A stretch of DNA of 64,000 nucleotides from CAYWVR01 sp964461715 (lineage in GTDB: Bacteria; Planctomycetota; Phycisphaerae; FEN-1346), in assembly GCA_964461715.1 (NCBI GenBank), contig CAYWVR010000011.1:1-64000 (forward strand). The letters run 5' to 3'. The notes under the pieces were generated by a model that worked only from the letters and a program-made list of their open reading frames with translations, did no database searches and had not been told where the DNA came from. Both the position numbers and the translations under genes were made by a program. The first letter of the stretch is position 1. The number at the start of each line of letters is the position of its first letter. Shown here piece by piece: positions 57,836 to 64,000 of the stretch.

Positions 57836-58963
57836 GTGAGGACGCGATTCACGATCGCTTTCGTTGCCGCACTCGCCGCGGCGTCCGTCTGCCGGGCCGC
57901 CGCGCCCGTTCTGCCCCTGCCCGCCGCCCCCGAGGCCGAGCCCGCGCCGGCGGAGCCGGCCGCCCCCGAGGACCCGTTCGAGGCGCACTTGGCGTCGGGC
58001 AACGAGGCGGCCGAGGCCAAGGACTTTGCGAGGGCCGCCGGTGAGTTCCGCGCCGCGGCCCAGCTCGCCGCCGACGCCGAGGAGCCCCGCCGCTACGTCG
58101 CGGCCATGACGTCGCTGGCCCGGGCGCGGGAGGCGCAGGGCCGTCGCGACGACGCCCAAACCGCCGCCGCCGCCGCCCTCGACGCCGCCGAGGCCACCTA
58201 CGGCCGGAACCATCGCGAGGTCGTCCGGTTGCTCGAGCACCTCGGCCGCCTTTCCCGGTCGATGCGGCGGTACGAGGAGGCCCGGGCCTACTTCGAGCGG
58301 GCCCGCCAGGCGATCCTGCGGACGCTCGGGCCCGGCTCGGCCCGCAACGCCGCCCTCCTCTACGAGCTCGCCCGCACCTACCAGCTCGCCGGGAAGCTGA
58401 ACACGGCGGACCTTCTGGCGCGGCGGGCGCTGGCCCTCGTGGAGAACAACCGGGTCGCCGACGACCCGGAGGTGGGGCGTGCGGCCAGCCTCGTTGCCTC
58501 CGTCGCCTTGGATATGGAGAAATATGAGGAGGCCGAGGCGTACAACAAGCGGGCCCTCGAGATCGCCGAAAAGGCCTTCGGCGCCGAGCACGTCAACGTG
58601 GCGGTCGTCCTCAACAACCTCGCCAACACCTACCGCGCTCGGGGCCGCCACGACGATGCCGCCCCCCTCTACGAGCGGGCCCTCGCGATCCTCGAAGCCG
58701 AGTTCGGAAAGGACCACCCGCAGCTCATCCTTGCCCTGGGGAACCTCGCCGCCAACCGCATCGGCCAGGGCCGCCCTGACCAGGCCCGGGCCCGCCTCGA
58801 CCGCCTCCTTGCCATCTACGAGGCTCACGCCGCCGAATCCGACGCCGTCGCCGACGTCCTGGACCAGTGCGCCGCCGCTTGGCGCAAGGCCGGCGAGGAG
58901 GCCAAGGCCAAGGCCCTCGAAACGAAGGCGAAGGCGATTCGAGAGGCAGAAGAACAGAAGTAG
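57836..58963 (+). CDS. Exported tetratricopeptide repeat protein
   Basis: A 375-residue exported protein with a signal peptide (FTIAFVAALAAASVCRA), a Pro/Glu linker and about seven TPRs of the kinesin-light-chain type (TYGRNHREVVRLLEHLGRLS, RYEEARAYFERARQAI, AFGAEHVNVAVVLNNLANTY, HDDAAPLYERALAIL). It starts at a GTG (57836), supported by AAGGAGG nine bases upstream and by the signal peptide. It acts as a periplasmic scaffold. It is the last host-type gene before the phage-like block. Confidence 0.82.
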   Translation: MRTRFTIAFVAALAAASVCRAAAPVLPLPAAPEAEPAPAEPAAPEDPFEAHLASGNEAAEAKDFARAAGEFRAAAQLAADAEEPRRYVAAMTSLARAREAQGRRDDAQTAAAAALDAAEATYGRNHREVVRLLEHLGRLSRSMRRYEEARAYFERARQAILRTLGPGSARNAALLYELARTYQLAGKLNTADLLARRALALVENNRVADDPEVGRAASLVASVALDMEKYEEAEAYNKRALEIAEKAFGAEHVNVAVVLNNLANTYRARGRHDDAAPLYERALAILEAEFGKDHPQLILALGNLAANRIGQGRPDQARARLDRLLAIYEAHAAESDAVADVLDQCAAAWRKAGEEAKAKALETKAKAIREAEEQK

Positions 58964-59093
58964 GAAACCAGGGGACGGGGGAACCCCCTGACCGGGTGGC
59001 CGGCGAAAGCAGAGGCGCGGCCCGGCCGGCGCGTCGCCTTCGTTGTTTCTTGGCCTGGCCCCTTGGTCCGGTGGTTATCCCCTCCCCGTGCGT
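58964..59093. other. Junction between host genes and phage-like operon
   Basis: No gene seen. It holds a GGGGGAACCCCC hairpin and GC-rich inverted repeats. The 11-mer AACCAGGGGAC (58966-58976) recurs at 60639-60649 inside the phage-like block. A terminator for one or both convergent genes is likely here. Confidence 0.4.
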
Positions 59094-60593
59094 TCACCAT
59101 CTCCGATCCTCCGTCTTCCCATGCCCGAGCAGCAGCCCCGTCACGAGGTACCGGAGCGCATCGATCGGGTGGTCCGAACCGTCCTTGGCGGGCTTCTCGG
59201 ACACCTCGCCGCCCCTCCGCCGCCGCCACCGGTACGCCTGCATGGCCCGCACCAGGTGGCGGCACGATGGGTCGATCACGAGGCCCGGGCCGCCCGGCCG
59301 GTCCTTCAGCAGCCTCCGCACGAGCTCGATGCCCTCGTGCACCCCGGACCGCGGCGAGCGGACCCGCATGCCCATCCGCGCGAGCTCCTGGCACGGGCCG
59401 GTGCCCGTCACGTCCGACCGTTGCCACCCCGCCGGGTCGCCGAAGGTGGCGGTCACGGGTCCCGGGTCGAGGGCCTGCATGGCCCGGGCGTGCTCGGCGA
59501 TGCGGCGCTCGCGGGCGACGTACTCGGCCAGGACCCGCACCTGGACGTTCGAGAGGTCGGCGTCGACGCCCGTCCCGCCGGGCCGGCCCTGGACCTGGAC
59601 CCAGAGGCAGACGAACGGATTGGCATATCCGAAATCGAGGGCCCGGTAGAGCGGCCACTCCGCCTCCCACGCCGCCGGCCCCACGTGCCGCGCGGGGTCG
59701 AACTCCGAGAACACCGCCGCTTCGGTCCGCGGCCGCAGGCACAGCATCTCCGTCTCCCATGCCGCGCGGCTGGCGCGGGCCTGCTGGGCAAGGGCGTCGT
59801 CGATGGGGAGGTACCCGGCGGCCTCGCGGGCCCGCCCGCCGCAGTCCGTCCAGAGCGGACACCGGCTGCACGCCCGGTCCGGCCCGCACCGCTCGATGAC
59901 CTCCCAGAGGCACCACGTGAGCAGCCGCGGCCCGTTTGCCTCGGGCGGCCCGCCGCGGCCGATCCGATCGACGAGCGCGGCCATGGGGCCGAAGGGGCGG
60001 TGCATCGTCGAGAAGGCCTCGATATGGGCCGGGAGCCATTCGCCCTCCGACCCCGGCCCGGACTGCGTCACGAACTGGGCCGCCTGCCATACCTCGGGCG
60101 TGAACTCGTCCACCTCGTCGCACCGCAGCCGATGGACCCGCACGCCGCGCACCGAGCGCGGCGACTGCGTGAGGACCTCGATTTCCGACCCGTTCGCCAG
60201 CACCGTCCGCCGGGCCGTGGGCGGTCGTGCCAGGTGCGCCCCCAAGCGCCCCTGCCACTTCCGCCCGAGGGACGCGTACATCTTCCGCGACTGCTCCAGG
60301 CTCCCGCCGAGAATCCGGGTGCGACAGCCCGGGCGGAACATCGAATCGAGATGCGTCGCCACGGAGCCGAGCTCCGTCTTCGCGCCGCCGCGACACGCCC
60401 AGACCACCACGTCGCGCCCCGGAAAAAAGAACGAACGGGCCAGGTACTCCAGCGGCGCCGCGTGCCCCTCGCACACCGCCCGGTCCGGCACATCCAGCCC
60501 GTAGACCGCCCGCACGAACGCCCGGAGCGTGTTCCTGGAGCGCGGCGGGGTCCGAAGGATCGCGTCGACGAGCGGGGTCCAATCGCGGGTCAT
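59094..60593 (-). CDS. Phage terminase large subunit
   Basis: A 499-residue packaging ATPase/nuclease. The P-loop-like VVWACRGGAKTELGS is followed by the Walker B segment RLRCDEVDEF. The C-terminal RNase H-like nuclease shows LDFGYANPFV, TFGDPAGW and DHPIDALRYL. A Cys-rich insert (CGPDRACSRCPLWTDC) in the middle may bind metal and is not usual in most terminases. AAGGAG precedes the ATG at 60593. It is the last gene of the minus-strand operon, beyond which host genes begin; no portal gene follows in this direction. Confidence 0.9.
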   Translation of the reverse strand: MTRDWTPLVDAILRTPPRSRNTLRAFVRAVYGLDVPDRAVCEGHAAPLEYLARSFFFPGRDVVVWACRGGAKTELGSVATHLDSMFRPGCRTRILGGSLEQSRKMYASLGRKWQGRLGAHLARPPTARRTVLANGSEIEVLTQSPRSVRGVRVHRLRCDEVDEFTPEVWQAAQFVTQSGPGSEGEWLPAHIEAFSTMHRPFGPMAALVDRIGRGGPPEANGPRLLTWCLWEVIERCGPDRACSRCPLWTDCGGRAREAAGYLPIDDALAQQARASRAAWETEMLCLRPRTEAAVFSEFDPARHVGPAAWEAEWPLYRALDFGYANPFVCLWVQVQGRPGGTGVDADLSNVQVRVLAEYVARERRIAEHARAMQALDPGPVTATFGDPAGWQRSDVTGTGPCQELARMGMRVRSPRSGVHEGIELVRRLLKDRPGGPGLVIDPSCRHLVRAMQAYRWRRRRGGEVSEKPAKDGSDHPIDALRYLVTGLLLGHGKTEDRRW

Positions 60594-60635
60594 GGCAGGG
60601 CTCCTTACCCCGGGGGCTTCTCCTCGGGCATGGAA

Positions 60636-60674
60636 GGCAACCAGGGGACCGAACAAGCCGGTTGCCGGGTCCCC
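60636..60674 (-). promoter_or_regulatory. Two mutually exclusive stems upstream of the terminase gene
   Basis: GGCAACC (60636-60642) pairs with GGTTGCC (60660-60666), and GGGGACC (60644-60650) pairs with GGTCCCC (60668-60674). The four arms interleave, so either a pseudoknot or two alternative hairpins can form. It lies 43 bp before the ATG of terL. Confidence 0.45.
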
Positions 60675-60683
60675 CTTTTGTCC

Positions 60684-61298
60684 TCACTCTCTCCCACACG
60701 CCTCCAGATACCAGCACGCCAACCGCTCCAGCCGTTCGGCCCGGTCGGGCCGGGTACTCATGGCGGCGCGGGCGATGGCGGCCAGGGCCTCGGTGACGGC
60801 GGCATGCTGCTCGGGCCGCAGGAAGAACGTCATCGGCCGAAACGGCGGCGCGGCATCGGCAGGCGGGCGCAGGTCGGGGGGCGGTTGGGCGAGGGCCAGC
60901 AGACGCTCGATTCCGTCCGGCGGCTCGGGAAGGAACCGGGCCAGGTCCCGCGGGCTTCGCCCTTCCGCCAGCCGGGCCACCAGGGCCGCGCGCCGAGTCG
61001 GGTCGTCGCGTCCCTCCAGCCGGTTCAGCGTCGCGAGCAGGAGCCGGGCTTCCTCGTCCTCGACCTCCCACACGTCGCACCGGGCCTGCGTGTGGCCGAG
61101 GTCCCTGAGGACCCGCGCCCGGTGGTGCCCGTTCAGAATCTGGTACCGCCCGCCGCACGCTGGTCGCACGGTCAGCGGCTCGTATCGCCCGGTCCGCGCG
61201 ACGTGCCGTCGAAGCACCTCGAGCGCCCGCGGCGCCATGCGGTTGGCGTTCTCCGGATGGGCGTCGAGCGCGGCGAGGGGGAGGGTTCGGAGGGTCAT
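60684..61298 (-). CDS. ParB-like nuclease-fold protein
   Basis: A 204-residue protein. Residues 1-75 match the ParB/Srx-like fold: LRTLPLAALDAHPENANRM, then RTGRYEPLTVRP and the core QILNGHHRARVLRDLG. DPTRRAALVARLAEGRSPRDLARFL follows and reads like a helix-turn-helix. Lone ParB-like proteins in phages take part in DNA partition, modification or nicking; the role here is unknown. GAAGGAGAAG precedes the ATG. Confidence 0.8.
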   Translation of the reverse strand: MTLRTLPLAALDAHPENANRMAPRALEVLRRHVARTGRYEPLTVRPACGGRYQILNGHHRARVLRDLGHTQARCDVWEVEDEEARLLLATLNRLEGRDDPTRRAALVARLAEGRSPRDLARFLPEPPDGIERLLALAQPPPDLRPPADAAPPFRPMTFFLRPEQHAAVTEALAAIARAAMSTRPDRAERLERLACWYLEACGRE

Positions 61299-61314
61299 GG
61301 CGTCTTCTCCTTCT

Positions 61315-61409
61315 GGGCAGAGGAACGGGCCAACAAGGTGACGCGGGGACCAAGCGACCGGGGACGGCAACGACCGCACCGTCGTTTTCGTCGGTCCCCC
61401 GGTCTGCCC
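61315..61409 (-). promoter_or_regulatory. Nested hairpin upstream of the ParB-like gene
   Basis: Three nested pairings: GGGCAG/CTGCCC (61315-61320/61404-61409), GGGGACC/GGTCCCC (61345-61351/61393-61399) and ACGAC/GTCGT (61370-61374/61381-61385). The GGGGACC/GGTCCCC arms are the same as those upstream of the terminase gene. Confidence 0.4.
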
Positions 61410-61415
61410 GGTCGG

Positions 61416-61847
61416 TTAGTCACCCGCCTTCCCGATGATCTCCAGCATCCGCCCCACGGCCTCGTCGGGGAGCGCGGCCAGGCGTTTCGCGAGGGGGTCG
61501 TCCTCGGGCGTCGTCTTCGGTTCGGGCGGCGGGGCGGGGACGAGCGGCTCGACGCCCAGGCGCAGGACCTCCCGGGCCGCCTGACGCGCCTCCGACGCCG
61601 ACTCCGACTCCAGCTCCGCAATGAGCCGCGCCGCGGCCGCCGGCGCCCAGAGCCGAAGCGCCGCCCGGGCCTGGGCCAGCGGCTCCCGCAGCTTCTCCTC
61701 CACCAGGGCCCGGAAGGCGGGGGCCTCCAGCCACCGGCGGAGCGTCTCCGGGCGGACCCCCACCGCCCGGGCCGCCTCGTCCACGCGAAACGTGTGCCTC
61801 ATGAGCGACTCGGCGGCCTTGTGATGGCGACAGGTGATCTTCTTCAT
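61416..61847 (-). CDS. Putative terminase small subunit or HTH DNA-binding protein
   Basis: A 143-residue basic protein. An N-terminal CRHHKAAE segment with Cys/His is followed by a helix-turn-helix (FRVDEAARAVGVRPETLRRW). A helical middle (RLIAELESESASEARQAARE) and an acidic tail complete it. Size, HTH and position two genes before terL suit a small terminase. Its ATG overlaps the GNAT stop in ATGA (61844-61847). No strict family match is claimed. Confidence 0.6.
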   Translation of the reverse strand: MKKITCRHHKAAESLMRHTFRVDEAARAVGVRPETLRRWLEAPAFRALVEEKLREPLAQARAALRLWAPAAAARLIAELESESASEARQAAREVLRLGVEPLVPAPPPEPKTTPEDDPLAKRLAALPDEAVGRMLEIIGKAGD

Positions 61848-62608
61848 GGCGAGGTCTCCCATTCGGGGGGCGTCTCGGGCCGCCGCCACAGGTAGTAGAC
61901 CGGGGCGGCCCCGAGGTGGCGGGCCACGAGGTCCAGCAGCCGGGCGTGCGGCGGGCGCTGGGTCTGATGGTTCTTCGCGCCGAGATACGAGCGGGCCCAC
62001 CGTGCCAGCTCCCGATCGACAAATCGCCGCATCGCGGGCGAAAGGGTCTCGAGCGCCTCGGCCATTGCCGCGGGGCGATGCGCGACGGAAAGGTCGAGAC
62101 CGGCGGCGTCCAGGGCGCTTCGCAATCGTTCGGCCTGCGGCGGCGCCGACGGCGGATAGGCCGTCATCCCCGCCCGCTCGAAGAAGGGATGGACGCGGCC
62201 CATGGCGGCGAGGGCCTCGACGTACGGCGTCCCGACCGCCGGCAGCGTCTCGCGCACCAGCCGCGCCGCCAGGCCCAGCCCCCGCCAGTTCGGCGCGACG
62301 ACGACGCGGCTGACGATGCGCAGCTCCCGGTTCACGAGGTCCGCCAGGGCCACGCGCCCCAGCCGCCCGAGCCGGTACCGCCCGCCCGTCGCGCGGTTCC
62401 GGGCGGCCAGGCTCAGCGGGCTGCGGCTGTAGACGAGGACGCCCACCCGGGTCGGCCGGCCGCCGGCCCCGTGGCGCATCGCGAAGACGTCCGTGATCGC
62501 CCCGGCCCCGTGGCCGCGGTAATGAAGCGGCGCGAGCGCCCGCCAGGCGGCGCGCGTCCCGCGCTCGATCCGGACCTCTTCGGTCAGCGTGCATGGGCGG
62601 CGGGTCAT
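61844..62608 (-). CDS. GNAT-fold protein, COG2401-type (acetyltransferase half)
   Basis: A 254-residue GNAT-like protein. Early PLHYRGHGAG and ITDVFAMRHG are followed by the core NRELRIVSRVVVAPNWRGLG, whose RGLGLAARLV corresponds to the acetyl-CoA P-loop (R/Q-x-x-G-x-G/A). YVEALAAMGRVHPFFERAGM ends the fold. The HY start and the A-x-x-x-x-HPF-x-x-AGM close are reminiscent of Mom-type DNA-modification proteins; this is inference. The stop overlaps the HTH gene, and its start overlaps the ATPase gene, each by 4 nt. Archaeal COG2401 proteins fuse the same two halves in one chain. Confidence 0.75.
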   Translation of the reverse strand: MTRRPCTLTEEVRIERGTRAAWRALAPLHYRGHGAGAITDVFAMRHGAGGRPTRVGVLVYSRSPLSLAARNRATGGRYRLGRLGRVALADLVNRELRIVSRVVVAPNWRGLGLAARLVRETLPAVGTPYVEALAAMGRVHPFFERAGMTAYPPSAPPQAERLRSALDAAGLDLSVAHRPAAMAEALETLSPAMRRFVDRELARWARSYLGAKNHQTQRPPHARLLDLVARHLGAAPVYYLWRRPETPPEWETSP

Positions 62609-63342
62609 CGGGCGCGCTCCCGGCCCGTCTCTCGGTCCGGGTCGGCGTAGTAGACGTCGGCGGCAGTTCCGGCGGCCTTGACGACGAGGACGTCCGGGGC
62701 GAGGTCGTCGAGGATGTCGTCGTGGGCGCAGGCGGCCAGGATCGTCAGGTTCCGCCGGTCCGCCAGCCGCCGCAGCCGATACGCCACCGCCCGGGCGCAG
62801 AGCCGGTCGAGCGTCGAGGCCAGCTCGTCCGCCACCAGAACCCGCCACGCCTCGGGCGGGGCCGCGTCGGCCTCCACGTCCGCCAGGCCCAGGGCCGCCA
62901 GCGCGTGCGCCAGCCGCAGCCGCCACCGCTGCCCCTCGCTCAGCTCCCCCGGCCGCCTCAGCAACACGAACGCGTCCGCCAGCCCGGCCGTGCTCGCCAG
63001 GTACAGCGTCTCGTCGAGCGGCAGGCCGAACCCGTCGACGACGCGCTTGCGCGGCGGGGGCTCGATGTCCGCCAGATTCACGATCCGGGCCCGCGCCTCC
63101 GCCGCCCGCAGGCTCGCGACGAGCCGCCGCAGGCCCGCGCTCTTGCCGCACCCGGACGGGCCCGTCAGGAAGACGACGTCGCCCGGCCGCACGTCCACCG
63201 CGAGCCCGTCGTAGAGGCGGACCTCGTCGCGCTCGTCCAGGCCGAGGCCGAACATCTCGGCCACCGCCTCGACCCGCCGGCTCGGGCGCCCCCGCGCCCG
63301 GCCGCGGGCGGAGAACTTTTCGTTGATCGTATGCAGCGCCAT
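62605..63342 (-). CDS. ABC-type ATPase, COG2401-type (ATPase half)
   Basis: A 245-residue soluble ABC ATPase. VRLYDGLAVDVRPGDVVFL leads to the Walker A GPSGCGKSAGLR. The signature is LSEGQRWRLRLAHAL, Walker B VLVADELASTLD. ILAACAHDDI supplies the switch His. No membrane partner is encoded nearby, so it is not a transporter. The sequence look is that of the COG2401 ATPase that in archaea is fused to a GNAT domain. Its ATG (AAGGAG upstream) is only 15 bp from the divergent ASCH start. It is the first gene of the coupled minus-strand set. Confidence 0.82.
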   Translation of the reverse strand: MALHTINEKFSARGRARGRPSRRVEAVAEMFGLGLDERDEVRLYDGLAVDVRPGDVVFLTGPSGCGKSAGLRRLVASLRAAEARARIVNLADIEPPPRKRVVDGFGLPLDETLYLASTAGLADAFVLLRRPGELSEGQRWRLRLAHALAALGLADVEADAAPPEAWRVLVADELASTLDRLCARAVAYRLRRLADRRNLTILAACAHDDILDDLAPDVLVVKAAGTAADVYYADPDRETGRERAR

Positions 63343-63357
63343 CGTTAGTCTCCTTGC

Positions 63358-63660
63358 ATGATCCTGTTGAAGAAGAAGTTCCTGGAGGCGGTCCGCTCGG
63401 GGGCCAAGCGGCAGACGATCCGCGTGTGGCCGAAGCGGCGTCTGAAGGCGGGGCAGGGGGAGTTCATCCCCGGCCTCGGACGCATCCGCATCACCGCCTT
63501 CGAGCCCGTGCGACCGGAGGACCTGACTGAGCAGGACGCGCGCCTGGACGGGTTCGCGTCCCGCGAGGCGCTGCTCGCCGAGCTTCGTGCCCTGTACGGC
63601 GCCGACCTCGCCACCGTCCCGTGCTTCCGCATCCGCTTCGTATGGCCGGCCGAGCCGTAG
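63358..63660 (+). CDS. ASCH domain protein
   Basis: A 100-residue ASCH (PUA-like) protein: LLKKKFLEAVRSGAKRQTIR is the diagnostic start with Ser-Gly-x-Lys, followed by GLGRIRITAFEPV and EQDARLDGFASREALLAEL. Such domains bind RNA or modified nucleic acid. It has no ribosome site on its strand and starts 15 bp from the ATPase start, so its expression is unclear. It is convergent with the edge HTH gene (12 bp). Confidence 0.82.
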   Translation: MILLKKKFLEAVRSGAKRQTIRVWPKRRLKAGQGEFIPGLGRIRITAFEPVRPEDLTEQDARLDGFASREALLAELRALYGADLATVPCFRIRFVWPAEP

Positions 63661-63672
63661 CGGCGTCCGATC

Positions 63673-64000
63673 TTACTCGTCCCCATCGCCGCCCCCCTTC
63701 CGTCGTTTCCGCCTCGCCTCGGCCCGGGCGACCTTGCGTTCGATGCGATGGATGCGGCGGCGGAGGGCCGTGGCGGAGAGGGCCCGGCCGTCCTCGGCAT
63801 AGAGCTCTCGCCGGGCGATCTCCCGTAGCGACACCCGCCCGAGGATGTGGAGCCGCGCGAGCCGCCGCTCCTCGCCCGAGAGGGCCGTCCAGTTCCGGAC
63901 CGTCGCGACGAGCCGCGGATCGGTGGCCCGGCGTCGGGCCCGGCGGACGATCTGTCGCACGGCGTCCCGCGTCACCCCGCACGCCGCCGCCAACTGCCGG
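63673..64000 (-). CDS. HTH protein, 5' end outside the window
   Basis: At least 108 residues are visible; the start lies beyond the right edge. QLAAACGVTRDAVRQIVRRA is a helix-turn-helix. A second HTH-like segment follows (LSGEERRLARLHILGRVSLR). The tail is very basic (RRIHRIERKVARAEARRKRR). It could be a phage regulator or a DNA-binding protein. It precedes the ATPase gene on the same strand, separated by the opposed ASCH gene. Confidence 0.6.
   Translation of the reverse strand, partial: RQLAAACGVTRDAVRQIVRRARRRATDPRLVATVRNWTALSGEERRLARLHILGRVSLREIARRELYAEDGRALSATALRRRIHRIERKVARAEARRKRRKGGGDGDE

Noticed and set aside
58966..60649. AACCAGGGGAC pair as prophage attachment sites
   Set aside because: Only 11 bp, and the second copy is inside the phage-like operon before terL rather than at an outer border.
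1..64000. tRNA or rRNA genes
   Set aside because: Scanning both strands for the T-loop consensus and conserved rRNA segments gave nothing convincing.

Overview
The window is a high-GC, gene-dense bacterial chromosome segment. It most resembles a member of the Planctomycetota or a relative. The reasons are the gene families side by side: a Tat-exported type I sulfatase, several Gfo/Idh/MocA oxidoreductases, a sugar isomerase-like TIM barrel, a GH78 (alpha-L-rhamnosidase-like) protein, XylR-type LacI/AraC regulators, Hanks-type Ser/Thr kinases with added domains, DUF4139 proteins, a YdjY-domain protein and a secreted squalene-cyclase-repeat lipoprotein. The taxonomic call is inference. I saw no rRNA, tRNA or CRISPR array.

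Layout. 1-3 kb: a small membrane protein, a prenyltransferase/squalene-cyclase-like lipoprotein and a YdjY protein with ExbD-like repeats. 3-12.5 kb: carbohydrate and housekeeping genes on the plus strand (GH78, Gfo/Idh/MocA, sugar isomerase-like, purM, sulfatase, deoC, family-4 uracil-DNA glycosylase). 12.7-19.9 kb: an envelope block of two paralogous lipoproteins (minus) facing three tandem DUF4139 proteins (plus), separated by about 0.6 kb holding a candidate structured leader RNA. 20-26.7 kb: class II aldolase, an unknown membrane protein, a decayed DUF4160/XRE-like pair, a nucleotidyltransferase, a secreted TPR/zinc-finger protein and a zinc alcohol dehydrogenase. 26.7-34.6 kb: an NSS transporter, a HAD phosphatase, a second Gfo/Idh/MocA protein, an operon of SDR, Cys-rich 78-residue protein, LsrF/DhnA aldolase and MDR dehydrogenase, and a facing PfkB kinase; together these look like a sugar or polyol catabolic set. 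34.8-44 kb: two receptor-like kinases, DUF1328, two XylR-type regulators (one without its DNA-binding domain) and an NfeD/flotillin pair. 44-52.9 kb: hisDCB, ndk, a UroD-like protein, cysK, PilZ, nifU, nifS and a ferritin-like protein. 53-59 kb: HEAT protein, CstA, SGNH hydrolase, M55 peptidase and TPR protein.

The last 5 kb (59.1-64.0 kb) differ from the rest. On the minus strand lie an ABC-type ATPase, a GNAT protein, a small-terminase-like HTH protein, a ParB-like nuclease-fold protein and a large terminase. The first three are coupled by 4-nt overlaps. A divergent ASCH protein and an HTH protein cut by the window edge complete the set. This is the end of a prophage or phage-derived element. 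The adjacent ATPase and GNAT genes look like a split form of the archaeal COG2401 fusion and are the best candidate here for an undescribed system.

Regulation can be read directly in many intergenic regions: sigma70-type promoters (TTGAxx, 16-18 bp, TAxxxT) recur on both strands. Two sit so close to their ATG that the mRNAs would be leaderless (deoC and the SDR gene), and several carry a T-tract touching the -35.
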